A stretch of 64,000 bases of DNA from Girardinichthys multiradiatus (GCF_021462225.1 NC_061797.1:34808147-34872146), one strand, 5' to 3'; counted from the stretch's first letter, positions 36,571-49,710 are shown. Numbers and translations: made by a program. Notes: generated by a model not told the origin, from the sequence alone.

Positions 36571-37560
36571 TACTCTACATTCACGGGCCACTTTAATAGG
36601 CATAGTTTAATTACCTTTTGCCTTTAAACCTCCTTAATCTTTTGAAGCATATATTCAACAAGGTGACGGTATGATCTCCTGTACCTCTTCATCCCAAATG
36701 TGCTTTATAGGTTTGAGATCCAGTGACTATGGAGGCCATTTGAGTACATCAAACTCATTGTTGTGTTCAAGAAACCAGTTTGAGATTACTGACATTTGCA
36801 ACATGGGGCATTATCCTACTGCTAGCAGCAATGAGAAGATGGGTACACTGTGATCATACAGGGGTGGACAGGGTCAGCAACAATAATAATAATGTGCTGT
36901 AGGTAATAAAGATCACAAAGAGTAAAAAGAAATAATGCCCTACACTATTACACTACCACCACAAGACAGAATGGATCCATGCTTCATGTTGCTTATGTCA
37001 AATTCAGACTCTGTTATCTAGATGTCACAAATGATCAAGACTCATTAAACTTTGGAACATTTTCCTGATCTCTTATTGTCTAGTATTGACACCCTACATT
37101 TCCTGATTTAGCTAACAAGACACCTGATGACATCTTTTAATGCTGTAGCCCATCTGCTTCAAGGTTTGACATACCTTGGTTGAAAGTTGTTTGAGCTGCT
37201 GCCGCCTTTCTAACATTTCGAACTAGCCTGCTTTCCCATCATGAAGACATTTCTGTCCACACAACTGCTGCTCACTGGATAGTGTCTCTCTTTTAGACCA
37301 TTATCTGTATAACAGAGAAAACAAAATTCCTGTTTTTTGAAAAACTCAGACCACTCCATTTGAAACCGACAACCACGTTCAAAGTCACTTAAATCCCCTT
37401 TGTTCTATATTCTGATGATCGGTTTCAACTTTACGACGTCAACTCACCACATCTTGATGCCTAAATGCATTGAGATTTTCCCATGAGGTTAGCTGATTCA
37501 CTGCATGTTTTACCAAGCATTTTAACAGTTGTATGTAATAAAGTGGATTGTGAGTGTATA
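36571..37560 (-). mobile_element. Decayed Tc1-like transposon, minus strand
   Basis: The left end (TTCACGGGCCACTTTAATAGG) and the right end (TAATAAAGTGGATTGTGAG) are inverted repeats of the family also found at 18860-19955. The length is about 990 bp, against roughly 1.2 kb or more expected, so parts of the transposase are missing. Remnants on the minus strand include a helix-turn-helix region near 37390 and the reverse complement of CATGAAGCATGGATCCATTC near 36970. Multiple stops and frameshifts are present. Confidence 0.8.
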
Positions 37561-37644
37561 TCACACCATTTAGGTACTATGAATAGAAATACTATATGCA
37601 CAAACATACATGAATACACATGGAGTTGAAAACGCTTCCTGTAT

Positions 37645-37653
37645 GCACACACA

Positions 37654-37697
<44 letters not shown>
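37645..37697. repeat. (CA)n microsatellite
   Basis: About 26 CA units with one TA interruption. Confidence 0.95.
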
Positions 37698-37699
<2 letters not shown>

Positions 37700-38844
37700 T
37701 ACAGTCTATATACATGTAAACACAAATAGCAGAAAACATGGCCTAGACCTGGGCACTGTTTTATACGTGCTGATATGATGCTATTGGACATGCACCCATG
37801 AGGAAGACTGCTTTTCTCACCTCACACAATCCCGTACAGATACACACAACCCCTCCACAGATACCACATTTCACTTCATATCTATCTCTGGAAGATCGCA
37901 CACATAACTTGGCCTGCATGGTATAGCAGGAGTCACTCCAGTAAAGCAGATGGGTCCGGGGTTACAAGTCAAACTTTGTGTGTCTGTATGTGTGTGTACC
38001 TAAATGTGTGTAGAGGATGAATGCTACTGCTTAATTTTCTTCAGTGTTGATGTTAAAATCTGCCCTTAAAAATGGTTGTTATTAATGTATAGTTAAAAAA
38101 TATAACAGACATATAAAAATATATAAATATACTTAAAATTGACAATCCAATTTAAACATCACATTTACACGAACATGCGTTTACAAAAACCACAATAAAC
38201 TTTCTAAAACTTTTATTTTCTCAGAGTGCTGGAATATTAATCAATATACCGGACACACTGCAAATAACACATACTATACCAGTTCATTTCCCTGGAGCAG
38301 TTCAAAGATGTAGGAAATTGCGTCAGTGATTGCTCATTCTCTGGGTCGGAGGTGGGAGTATATTTTGAATAATGATTGCGGTGGTCACATTGTCAGAATG
38401 TAAAATATATATGATGTGTGCACACGAGATTTACCCTGCCTCTGGCAAAGAGACATTGCTTGAGTGAAAGCGTGTGCCAGCATGTGCGCATGGGGAAATG
38501 TGTATGTGTACATCTGTCAGTGAGAAATTGTGCATGAAGGCTCACACTAACAAATAATGGCAGGCAGAGACAAAGAAACAGAATACAGAGTCTTTCAAAG
38601 AGTTTGCAACAGTGAAAACATTCCCACAACTTATTGCTTTGGGACACTAGAATGGATGTTGAAGCAACATGCTTTGATTAAATAATTTATGGGTGCGATG
38701 AGTTCACATGTCAGTGTAAATAACAATATCAGATTAGTATTCTCATGCAAATAAAAAGTTATGTCCAAATCTTCATTATGCAACCCAAACAACAGCTATG
38801 CAAATGTTTATATACAGTAGCTGTTGGTGTCATAACACCCTTTT
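37698..38844. other. Non-coding, nothing recognised
   Basis: AT-rich with scattered CA and GT runs. No gene is supported. Confidence 0.4.
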
Positions 38845-38887
38845 ATAAAGTCCACCAAGAAAGGAATATTTCTTGGTGGGCTTTATA
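38844..38887. repeat. 19-bp inverted repeat with 6-nt loop
   Basis: The arm TATAAAGTCCACCAAGAAA (38844-38862) and the arm TTTCTTGGTGGGCTTTATA (38869-38887) are complementary except for one T-G pair. The loop is GGAATA. Confidence 0.9.
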
Positions 38888-39157
38888 TTCAAGATATCTT
38901 TCTGGTGACAGTAAAAGCAAACAGTGTGATGACCTCTGTCCAGTTCATTCTGCTTGAGTAGCACACTGCAGCATTCTGCTCTGAGTCCCTTTGGGCTTAC
39001 AGAGTTTTGACCGCATTCCACATGCTGCATTGATAACCTGATCCTTGCCCCTCCACCGTCTCCTTGAACATGTTTACAGCTTTCTATACCATGTCTTATA
39101 TTACCCATAAACTTCCAGCTAAGCCAGGGCACATTGCCGCTTTATCTGGTGCTATTG

Positions 39158-39201
39158 TTAGCAATATATTGAATTTATTATTCAATTTATATTATTGCTA
39201 A
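39158..39201. repeat. AT-rich inverted repeat
   Basis: TTAGCAATATATTGAAT (39158-39174) faces ATTCAAT, a short bulge, and TATTGCTAA ending at 39201. It could form an imperfect hairpin. Confidence 0.75.
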
Positions 39202-39421
39202 TATTTTTGCCCTCCTGCTACTAGCTTGAGCTTGGGCTCTGGATGAGTATATTTTGTGACATTTGCTAAAAATTGCCAGCAGCATTCCAACTGCTAAAAC
39301 AAAAACATAAACAAAACACATGTTAACATTTAGGAAGTTAGCTTATTTGTTGTGTCAGAAGAACATCTTGAATTTTTTTGTACACACGGGGTAAAGTTTT
39401 CATGCTGTCTTTGCCAAAATA

Positions 39422-40480
39422 AACTGCCTGGCCAAAAAAAAAAGTCGCCACCAACAAAAAGGTCACCCACTGCACAAAGTCTTTCCAGCACATCCCAAAC
39501 ATTCTCAATGGGATTAAGGTCTGGACTCTGTGGTGGCCAATCTGTTTGTGGAAATGATGTCTTATGCTCCCTGAACCACTCTTTCACAATTTGAGCCTGA
39601 TGAATCCTGGCATTGTCATTTTGAAGTAATGTCCGTGTTAGGGAAAAAAATCAATTGATGGAATAAACTGGTCATTCAGTATATTCAAGTAGTCAGCTGA
39701 CCTCATTCTTTGGGCACATACTGTTGCTGAACCTAAACCTGACCAACTGCAGCAACCCCAGTTCATAGCACTGCTGCTACAGGCGTTTAAAGTAGGCAGG
39801 AGGGATGATGGGTGCATCACTATCACTTCTCCTGCATCTTTTCTTACCCTAATGCGCCCATCACTCTGTAACGGGGTAAATTTGGACTTATATCACCTCA
39901 TTTCAGTCATCACTTTCTTCCAGTCCTCCAGAGTCCAATCTGTATGCTCCTTAACAAACTGTAGGCTTTTTTTCAGTTAGCCTTACTTAGTGGTTTTCTT
40001 ATGGCTACACAGCTGTTCAGTCCCAAAATCTTGAGTTCCCTTTGCATTGTGTGTGTGCAAATGCTCTTACTTTCACTATTAAACATACCCCTGAGTTCTA
40101 ATGTTGAGATCTCTGATCACGATCACTAAGGATGTTTTATTCCGGCTACATTTCTTCCTTGAAGACAGTGGTTCCCCACTATTTTTCCAGTTTTTAATAA
40201 TGCGTTGGAAAGTTCTCAACCCAAGTTTAGTAATTTCTGCAATCTCCTCAGATGTTTTCTTTGGTTGATGCATGCCAAGGATTTGACCCTTCTTGAAGGG
40301 AGTGACATCTTTTCCGCGACCACAGGAGTTGTCTTTCGACATGCTTATTTAAGAAATTAGAAGCTACTCATTGTATCAGCTGGGGTTAAAAAATGTGTTG
40401 CCAGCTGAAAGATAATCACCAATAGAAGGCTATTTGCTTTGTTAAATCCAGATGGCAACTTTGTTTTTGGCCAGGCAGTG
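39422..40480 (-). mobile_element. Tc1/mariner-like transposon, degenerate, minus strand
   Basis: Short inverted ends ACTGCCTGGCCAAAAA (39423) and TTTTTGGCCAGGCAGT (to 40479) are flanked by TA at 39420-39421 and 40481-40482. The 1,059-bp element is shorter than a full copy. The transposase remains as two main pieces separated by frameshifts and lost sequence (see the next entry). Confidence 0.88.
39470..40342 (-). pseudogene. Transposase remnant of the 39.4-kb element
   Basis: The N-terminal piece starts at 40342 and has a helix-turn-helix-like region (PFKKGQILGMHQPKKTSEEI, then ITKLGLRTFQRIIKNWKNSG), the usual DNA-binding part. The C-terminal piece (from 39587) shows [19 protein letters not shown] and [17 protein letters not shown], the third catalytic region with its glutamate. 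The middle, including the first catalytic aspartate region, is broken by frameshifts. Not functional. Confidence 0.85.
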
Positions 40481-40857
40481 TAGCATTGTGTTGATCCTGA
40501 AGTGCTGCAAAGATTTTAAGCAAAAAGATTTTAGTTTGGGAAATTGTAGCTTGCTCATGTGCCATTATTTACAACTAAATTCAGCATTTGTGTAAATTTT
40601 CAGTAGACATGGGTTGAATATCTGGAAGCAGAGATCATGTATAGAGAATTTCCTTAGTGGAGTTCATTTATTTGGAATGGCTGATTGTGTGTCAATATTG
40701 TGACTTGTTTCTGTGAACAAAAGAAGAAATCATAAGAATTTGGATGCCTCAATAGTTCTTGGTTTGGGTTATGATTATTATTATATAAATCCTTACAACT
40801 GCTTGGACGTTGTTCTCGTTGAGTTTTACTCATTGATCTTGACCTTAGCTCTTTAAT

Positions 40858-41110
40858 TTTTACCTCCATCAAGGAGGTTATTTTTTTGTCAGGGTTGGTT
40901 TGTCTGTCCATCCACCTGTTTGCAAAATATCTCAAAAACGTATGAACATATTTGGATGAAATTTTCAGAAAATATGCGTATTAGGATAAGGAACAGATGA
41001 TTAGATTTTGGTGGTGATGCAGGGCACCATCTGAAACCAGGATTTTTTGAAGGACTCTTTATCATTGTTAGACCATGGTGCGACAACTTGGAATTCCCAC
41101 GTGGTTTGTC
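40858..41110. repeat. Interspersed repeat with ACCTCC...GGAGGT palindromic end
   Basis: The start ACCTCCATCAAGGAGGTTAT is a near-palindrome and is followed by TTTTTGTCAGGGTTGGTTTG. Further in, TTAGATTTTGGTGGTGATGC and CAGGGCACC match the pattern of a widespread animal interspersed repeat, recognised from memory. The right end is uncertain. Confidence 0.5.
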
Positions 41111-42261
41111 ATCCGGTCAGCAGCTGATATACAGTGACCGGAAGTCATCCAGAGTATAACTCATCAGTATAGATGACATGCTACAATGAGTGTATTTCCT
41201 TGGCCTGGGTCTGCATAGAGTGCAGTTTTTTATTTTTATTTTAAATATTCTCTCTTTTTTCCAGTAGATTCTTGTGGTAATATTTACTGATTATTTCCTG
41301 ATCTGTTTACCTTTGTCTTTGTAGAATTTCTTTTTTTTTTTTGGTTTCTGTGTTTGCTGAATTACCTCCCTGCTTTCCCTCAGCTGTTTCCTAAACATTA
41401 TTAGACCTAAGTGTATCACTTGTTTTGCATCCAGTAATCACCACTCTTTGTAGGTTCATCCAGTAATATTTCCTGATATTTTCAGTTGTTTCTTATTCTC
41501 TGTTGGATTCCTCTGTAAATTTTTGGATGCTTATTAAACTTTCGTCACACTCTGTCTGCCACACGTTGCCGCTTTTCCAGCATTTGCATTCTCATATAAA
41601 CCAACATTCATGACATCATTAAACTCTCCACGCTTTGGTGTCTTAAAACTCCACACCTTCCATTTCCACCATTTTTACATTATCTCAAAATTATAGGGTG
41701 AAAACATAATTTTGTGAAACCTATTAATCATATAAGTAAAAAAAAAAAAATCATTTCTTATGTCAATAATACCAGACCAGTTTTTATTTTGCATTTAGAT
41801 GTTTGAAGTTACAAAAAAATCGTCATATCTTTACAATGAGCAGAACAAATTCTGCCACTGCTTCTGATTTATGCTGGCAGACGTGTCTGCAGGACAGTCC
41901 TACCTGCTTGATTACGGTCTGCCAGTTGTTCTGGTTAATACAATAACTTTGGCAAAATGTTTCCTGATCTGTATACCCCCTATAATACAGAAAATAGCTC
42001 ATTCCTAATTTGGCTCTAATAAACAAATGTAATTAGCTTATCAAAGGCAAACCAATAAGAAACTTGAAGTAACTCTGAAGATTGAGCTCTGGTAAAACAC
42101 ACATCTCAGCTAAAATAAAGGTAAAAATTCTGACTTATATTATTTTAACTCCACTATGCTCACCAGTGGTAGCTTACTAATAAAACCACCTTTAATAGTA
42201 ATCAGCAAACAAGCCTATGTAACTTTGAAGGAAGCCAACAGTAAACAACATAAAATAAACA
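41111..42261. other. Non-coding, nothing recognised
   Basis: AT-rich DNA without a supported feature. Confidence 0.4.
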
Positions 42262-42635
42262 ATATTAGCTGCATGGTGGTGCAGTTGGTAGCACTGTTGC
42301 CTTGCAGCAAGAAGGTCCTGGGCTCAACTCCCAGCAGGTGGTCTTTCTGCATGGAGTTTGCATGTTCTAACCATGCATGCGTGGGTTCTCACTGGATACT
42401 CCGGCTTCCTCTCACAGTCCAAAAACACGACTGTTAGGTTAATTGGTGTCTCTAAATTCCCCTTAGGTGTGAATGAGTGTGTGCATGGTTGTTTGACCTG
42501 TGTGTCACTGTGTTGTCCTGCGATGGATTGGCGAACCTGTCCAGGTAGGACCCTGCCATAGACTGCTGGAGATAGGCACCAGCTCCCCTCTGACCCACTG
42601 TGGAATATGTGGTATAGATGTGAATGAATTAATAT
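42262..42635 (+). repeat. tRNA-headed SINE-like repeat
   Basis: The head (GTGGTGCAGTTGGTAGCACTG, then GGTCCTGGGCTCAACTCCC) has A-box-like and B-box-like elements of a tRNA-derived Pol III promoter. A body with GCATGGAGTTTGCATGTTCT, a TCCAAAAACACGACTGTTAGG block and GGAGATAGGCACCAGC follows, a pattern very common in teleost genomes. The B box has drifted from GGTTCGAATCC-type to GGCTCAACTCC, so the copy is probably silent. The open frames at 42156-42561 belong to this repeat. Confidence 0.75.
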
Positions 42636-44499
42636 TACCTGTCCAAAAGTGACACCAGAGAGTTTACAGATTTATAGCTAAATACACTTTTTATGTCAAT
42701 TTCTGACAAAATTAGAGTTCTTTTAAAGAATGAAAGTACTTTCACATTCCGAATTTGTTACCTGATGAAAATTTAACATCGGACCTTACAGAGTTTATTT
42801 ATGGATTCTTTGTCGTAATTTGAAGATCTTTATGGTATTTTTTGGGTCTTGACTGATCATGATTGTTTATGTTTTCCAGGCGGTGCCTTAGTTTAATTGG
42901 CATAATTCAATCAGAATGGTAAAATTATAACATTAACGTTCTGAGAGACTATATTGTGATCTTTTGAGAAATATGCTTTTTTTGATTGAAGGGTTTAATT
43001 ACACTGCTCAGTTTAGCTAACATAAGAGTCTTTAGAGATGAAAAGGTTAAAATAAAAAGGGATGGCTAATGCTACAAAACTTATCAAGTCAACAAAAGGC
43101 CATGGCATTAAATGTTTTTTGATAACTGTGAATATACTTTTGTAACAAGCACATTTTGTTATTAGTAAATTCCTAATTTTGAGGAACCTATTTGAATCCT
43201 TATGCACATCTAAGCTCTTGATAAGTACATTGGCTATCATTGAAATGTTCTTACTGCAAATAATGTTCAGAGGTAGGGAGGGGTGTCATGGACCTAAAAG
43301 CTTATGATGATATATGTTGTTTATTTATTGTGATAACAATACAATTGGTAATATAAATAATTTGAAAACCAGTTGCAGTCATTTTTGGCAATATATTGTA
43401 TGGCTGGGATTGCACATCACAGCTCTTAAAAAACAAACAAACAGAAGAAGATAAAACAAAAACAAACATTGCATTTGTATTTCATACTTTTAAATGTATT
43501 GATATTTGATACTCCTCTTATTGATCCAACACTGTAAAAAATAATAAAGCAATAGTCTAAACAATGCAAGGTGATTATAATATTACATGGATACACAACT
43601 GTAACGCTAATATCATATTTTTTCTAGTCTAGTTTGCCAACATAGAAATTTGGAACCTTTATGCTGCAAGTTCAGAGTAGCTATTCTAACCTCAGCTAAT
43701 AAGCATGAATGAGAAATAGGAAAAAACATTTCCAAGAATGCTGCCTTGGTTTACTTTCTTTCTTGAAGTGGTAAAGTGAGAGGGCTTTGTGATATGCAAA
43801 ATATGATGTATGAGTTCTGATTGACCCAGGATTTTTCTAGATTTTCAGTTGAAATGTAATGCCACTAAAAACTTCTATGTCACACGATGCTGTTTAATGC
43901 AAGAAGCATTTTGGTTCAGAAAATATTTGAATCAGTGCCCTCTGATATCAAGTTGATGAAGGCTTATCTCATTCAGTTTTCCACTTCTTCTCTTTCATTC
44001 TCTCAGAAAGAGGATCCAATATAGCCATGGTCAGGCCAGACCAATAAATAGCTGCTTTACAGAAAATGAGTCTGATTGAGGATTTATCCAATCCTTTATC
44101 AAGACTGATTGTTTACCTTTGCCTGAGCCAGATTGGATTGAAAAAAGAGATCTCACCTTTATCCATACAGAGAAGAGAAAAATCCAATCATTTATCACTT
44201 GGTCTTTCTTGCTTCCTATTTTTGTTGTCACTTTAGCTTCATATTGTCTCTTTCTTTATCTTTACCACTCTTGAATAACTAAGTCTTAATGTCTATCTCT
44301 CTAAATCCTTATTTTTTTCTCCCACGTTTCTCTTGACAGTCCTATTTTTTTTTCTGATCATGTCCATGTCGAGTTGACCTTTTCTGTATATTTCATGCCC
44401 TATGTTTTCTGAACATCAGCAACAATTCATACATCGTCAGAAAAGGTTGGAACATTAGTGAACAGGCAGCTTCATAAACAACAAGGAATACAGCAGAAG
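42636..44499. other. Non-coding, nothing recognised
   Basis: AT-rich. A 75-codon minus-strand frame at 43013-43240 and a 66-codon frame at 44031-44231 show no domain. Confidence 0.4.
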
Positions 44500-44883
44500 C
44501 TTAAATCAGGGTTAGATTATAAAACCATGTTCCAACCTTTGAACCAAAGCACTGTTCAATCCACCATTCAAAGATGCAAAAAGTAAAGTAAGTGAAAAAC
44601 CTCCCTAAACATTTATGTCCACCTAAAGCAAAGAGCCAGGCGAGAAGAGCCTTTATCAAGGAGGCAGCCAGGAGGCCGTTGGTAACTCTGTGAAATTTCT
44701 GGAGGTAAATTCTGTTTGCAGCCACAGTTCTGTGGGGGGAGCTGCAAATTACAGTAATGGCAAAGATGACTTCCAAACTCAAAGACTTTGAGTACATCAC
44801 CAATGATAAATCACCAAAACACCAGTGAAAACTTGATGATCAGCAATTATAAGGAGGGTTTGACTATTGAGTTGGTAATAAAA
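44500..44883 (+). mobile_element. Tc1-like transposon, first half (split copy)
   Basis: AACCAAAGCACTGTTCAATC (44543) and the block from TGTCCACCTAAAG to GGAGGCAGCCAGGAGG (about 44616-44673) match the N-terminal transposase region of a common fish Tc1 family, plus strand. The remainder resumes at about 45296 after an insertion. Confidence 0.7.
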
Positions 44884-45208
44884 AAGGGAGGATTTTGGGT
44901 CGGACCAAAGTGCAGACAAGAGCTCGGTAGCCGCATCATAGTTTATTCACCAAAGGCAAAAACGTAGCAAAACACTGCAGGTATAAATCAAAGTCAAAAT
45001 CCAAAACTTACTAAACACTGTAGGTACTGATGGCAAAAACGTAGCATAAGTCTCCAAGCGAAGCATAAACAAAGCATAGTCATAGTAGGGAAAGGGGTAG
45101 TGACAAACACAAGGAACTAATAAACATGAAGCCCAATCCAAAATGGAAACAACTAAACAAAAGTTAACACAAATCCACAAGCAAAGTCCAAAAATGTCAT
45201 ATCCTGAC
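44884..45208 (-). mobile_element. LTR-like insertion inside the Tc1 copy
   Basis: On the minus strand this begins TGTCAGGATATGACA at 45208, a start typical of fish Gypsy LTRs. It carries an AATAAA signal (plus-strand TTTATT near 44942) about 50 bp before its other end. GGCAAAAACGTAGCA occurs twice, near 44955 and 45032. The far end has no clear TG...CA terminus, so it may be truncated. The 111-codon open frame at 44947-45282 lies within it and is not a gene. Confidence 0.5.
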
Positions 45209-45295
45209 ACCCTCGGTCTTTTCCTATAAGAAAAAAAAAATTGTCGTTTGAATGAAATAAATTTTAAATCTAAATCTGCCACCGGTATTCATAAT

Positions 45296-45890
45296 CTAGC
45301 TATTATGGAAGAGTGGCAAGGACAAACCATTGTTGAAAGACAGCTATTTAAAGTTTGCCACAAGCCATGCAGGGGACACATCAAACTTATGAAAGAAAGT
45401 GCTCTAGTCAGATGAGACTAAAGTTGTATGACTTGACCTGAATGCAAACGATCCATTTTCACTCAGAAACATGGTGGTGGCAGGGTAATTCTGTGGGAGT
45501 GATTTTCCTCAGCAGGGACAGGGAATTGGTCAGGGTTAATGAGAAGACAGATAGAGCTAAAATCGTGTTATTCTGGAAGAAAAGCTGGTAGACGCTGCAA
45601 AAGACCTCCGGCAGGAACACGATAAACATAAAATCAGAGCTACGATAGAATAACTTAGATCAATACATGTTTATATGTTAGAATGTCATAGTAAAAATCT
45701 ACACCGAAATCCAAATGTGTGTTTAAGGATACCATCCATCTTATCTAACTGAGGTTGAGCTATTTTGCTTAGAAAAATTAGCAAACATGTAGATTTGTAA
45801 CATTCATGAATCTTTGCAGTTGCATTTGCAGTAAAAGGTGGTTATACAAATTTTTGACTCAAGGCAACGTGATAAATATAAATGCCACAC
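45296..45890 (+). mobile_element. Tc1-like transposon, second half (split copy)
   Basis: TATTATGGAAGAGTGGCAAG at 45300, TTTGCCACAAGCCATGCAGG near 45354, CATGGTGGTGGCAGG near 45470, TTGAGCTATTTTGC near 45756 and AAAGGTGGTTATACAAA near 45834 follow the order of a Tc1 transposase gene on the plus strand. Stops and indels are frequent, and the second catalytic region is deleted. Confidence 0.75.
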
Positions 45891-48800
45891 TTTTTAGATT
45901 TTAATTAATATCAAATTTTATGTGTTCATTACAAAGGTGGACAAAGTTCTGAAGGTTTAAATACTTTTGTAGGACACTATGTTTTATGTATGTAAAAATG
46001 CTGATTGGAGTTTTACTTGTTTCATACCAAATATGAAAATGTTGAAAAGCTAGATTTTTATTAAAGTAACACAGTGACCTGTAAACTGTTTTCCCTACAT
46101 TCCTTAAGTTACGAATTGTGATTAAAGCCTTTATAGACCTCTTATAGAAAACTAAACATATGAGAAACAATGTAGAAAAACTGCTATTCACCAGTGCAAC
46201 AAATCTTAGTGTTAAAGATTGGCCAGAAAGTGCTTGAAGTATTACTCATAGTATCTTTCTGGACGGATGGGCTTTTAGTTAACAAAGCACCTGTACCCTC
46301 ACCCACAAAGCCAATTTTGCTTCACACACGTAGGCCATACACACATTCTCATGGCTTCTTCAAGAACACAAGAGGTGTCAATGGTTTTTTTGAAAGTGAT
46401 TCCTACCTCCCTATTATTTATTCATGGGTCTGCTGGTCATTGCAACCTTGAAACTCATGTGATAAATTCTATACAGTGGAGAAAGCTGTAGCTGGAAAAA
46501 GGAAAAAGTGGAGAGGCTGAGAGAAGAAGGGGGGACAAGAGAGAGGACTGGAGAGAGGGAGGAGAGTGCTGCGGTCTGGAACATGGGTTTGGATTTCTGT
46601 CCTTGAGGAAAGAGTGAAGGGCGATCGATAGTGAAGCTGAGAGTGAGGCTGATCGTATGGCACCACGAGGCTGCACAGGCACTTGGCAGGAACATAGCCT
46701 AGACACAAACAAGGTCACTGCTGGACCCCCCCCCCACCTTTGGGATAAATTGGAGCAGAGCCTGCAATTTTGGTTTTCTCAACTAACTATGAACACACTC
46801 CTAAACCTTCTGGAAGATGTTTACAGAATAGTTAAAATTGTTATTGCTGGCAGCATCCATCAAAAAATTGGCATTATAGATTAAGAATAGGATGTCATCA
46901 AAGTTAATATACATATGAAAGTAGAGAGACAAACACTTTCGGGAATGTAGTGTATATTTTGACATTCTTTTGAGATAGTGAGGTAGGCCTTTAGTTTATT
47001 TGAGCTAATGATCTACCCCAGTGATAATGGTTTAGTGAGGTAAAGTTCCTAAAACAACAGATGACTTAACATTTTTTCAGCTTTTTTCAGCTTTGGTCTA
47101 ATAACTAGAAATAATTTTAAAATCAATACAAAAATTGGGTTTTCACTTCTATTTAAATGCATGCAGTGCTGTTTTCGTTTTTTTTTTTGTACAAAGATGA
47201 ACTATTTCACTTTTATGTTGATATATGAAAATCTCACACTTTGTTTAAGAGTTTCAGATATACATTTTTCATTGTTTTCCTTTGGATTACGGAAGAAAAT
47301 TGTGTTGAAAATATTGCTATGCTTTCTGTCTAAATACCATCTGAATTTGGTTTAGAAGGTAAAAACAGCTCACACGAAAATGTCTATTAAAGACTACATC
47401 TGGTTAAAAACTGATCAGGACTGATCCAATAGACTAAGCAACCCTGACTTTGAATGCCCTTGTTTTAGACAGAAAAAGTCCAATTTCAATGCAAATTTCT
47501 CAGCTAAATGTGGACATAACTGAAATAGCCATAAAACAGATATCCATGAAGATACAGAGTACTCTGATCTCTGGTGACAGCACAGAACTACCATCGTTTT
47601 AGTAAATATTATTATTGAAAGTTAACTTATAAACAAGTGTCCTTAATTTCCATCATTCAGAAAAGTAAGACATTCTTTAAAAACCTCAACATCACATGTA
47701 TTAAATGTTTGTAGTGTTGCTGACATTCATTGTTTGATGAGCTTTAAGTTTCACAACAAGTTAAGCATAGAAAGGTTTATATCTGGATACGGTTTGGACA
47801 TTGAAAATACTTGGTTAAGTTTAGGAAAAGATTATTGCTACTATTAAAATACTTTTAACTTCCAAGAAATGTCTCTAAACATATTTGAGATAATAACTTG
47901 GCTTTCATATGTTTTTATGGCTCTTATCCTGCTCCAACATCCAGCTTATGAATGATTTTATAACAAAACAAAATCCCAAACAATTTAAAAGAATAAAAAA
48001 GGTAATCATAAATAACTTATTTAAACTTGTTGGATAAAGTTAAAAAAGTGACATTTTTATCTTTTGACCTTTTATAAGTGAAGTCCAATTGATCTAAGTT
48101 TGCTCCTAACAGTCACAGATATGCATCCAATAGCAGTTAAGCTTCTGCATGGCTCATTAGTTCATGAGCTGGAAACCATAACACAAAACAACAAAGTTAC
48201 ACGTACACCTGTGTTAGAATGAGGTTCAGCATCCTTGACATTGGGAGTCCAAACAATGATCAAATCAAATTCATTTTCTTCATAAAACAGCTATGGCTCA
48301 GTAATGTCCCTGGTTGTTTCACTAAATGTGGTGGAGTCCTCTACATCTTGTCTGTATGTTTGAGTGTCTCTGGAGTGTCTGCTGCTGTAGCAACGCACTG
48401 TACATGACTAACCCATCACTAAGGCTAAAAATAATAAATCAGTCCTTTATAGATGTCTGCATGTATGTGGTTGCAACATTTATGACACAGGGAAAGAGTG
48501 CAACCTTATTGAATTGTCTAGACATGAACACAAGGCATATTTTGTATGCAGTCTGTGTGAGAAGTTGCAATTTTAATGCATTCCATTTTAAAATATACAG
48601 TACTTTCCTGAGTCTTCATTTACCATGTTTCTTTTTAAGTATAATGCTGTGACAGAAAGTTGCTATTGTTGTAGTGGCAGCAGTATCATAAAAATGTGTT
48701 TCAACAATAAAAAGGTAAAGGCTTGCACAAAAAAACTGATCATATGAAAGAGTTTATGTTCAAATATATATATATATTTTTTTGTATGAAGCAGGTTTAC

Positions 48801-49700
48801 CAATATATTGACTTACCGGTTTGCTTTTCTAGTGAAAGCAGGTGTTATTATTCCTGCCATTGTTTTATCTGTAAATTACATGCCTTCTGCAATATCTAGT
48901 CAACTCTGCTTCCTCTGGTTTTTCCATGTTGTAACATGAAAAAACCATTTTGTAACATCTGCGCCTGTTTTTTGTGTTTGCAGAAAGTTCCCAATGTTAT
49001 TTTCTGTTTTTTTTTTCATAGTTTTAGCATAAACCCCCTCTTTACCTTTGGCTGGCTGGCCTAAAAATCCAATCTTGTTTTGACCAGTGAACAGACTCGC
49101 CTGCATTCTGACCTGGTAGCACTTGTATTAGGTTGTGCTGAAAGAAACATTGTTTGGCTTGAAAGGTTTTCCTAAAAGAAGGGGGCTCAAAGTTAGGTGT
49201 TTCAGTATCTGTGAGGTTCCTAAAAAATGAAGGTAACATTTTTTAATATAAGATCCTAAAGACAGAAATCTCCATAATAATTGACTGTGTTTTAAAAATA
49301 GGTAAAAAACTGTTTAACAGTGACTGCTCTACATGAAACTGCTCCCAATATAAACGATTAAACACTACTCATGACAGAAGGCTAAACAAAAAACTTTTTA
49401 ATACTGTTCCCACATGTTCTTATAGTTCTTAAAGAGAAATCGTAATTGGACATAATCACCATTGGCATGTCAGAGCCTTGCATATACTGGAGACTGGTAA
49501 TTGGCTAACCATCACTCCCACATGTCAAGAGTTGATAAAAACACCCAGAGGGTTGGGAGCACAGAAAAGGGGTAACTATAGAAATATAATGCTTTCTTTG
49601 TATTTTTAACCTAGACTTAGATTTGTAGGTTGGACATTTGTCTCTCAGGGATCCTCCTACTTTTCATTTCTCCTTTTTCAACAGCCATGCAATATCATAC
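45891..49700. other. Non-coding, nothing recognised
   Basis: AT-rich. A G/A-rich section at about 46495-46650 and a run of ten C at 46727-46736 stand out. Open frames lack domains. No gene is supported. Confidence 0.4.
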
Positions 49701-49710
49701 TGCCGAGCAA

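Noticed and set aside
42285..42335. tRNA gene candidate
   Set aside because: A-box and B-box-like elements belong to a SINE-like repeat. No cloverleaf could be drawn and the B box is degenerate.
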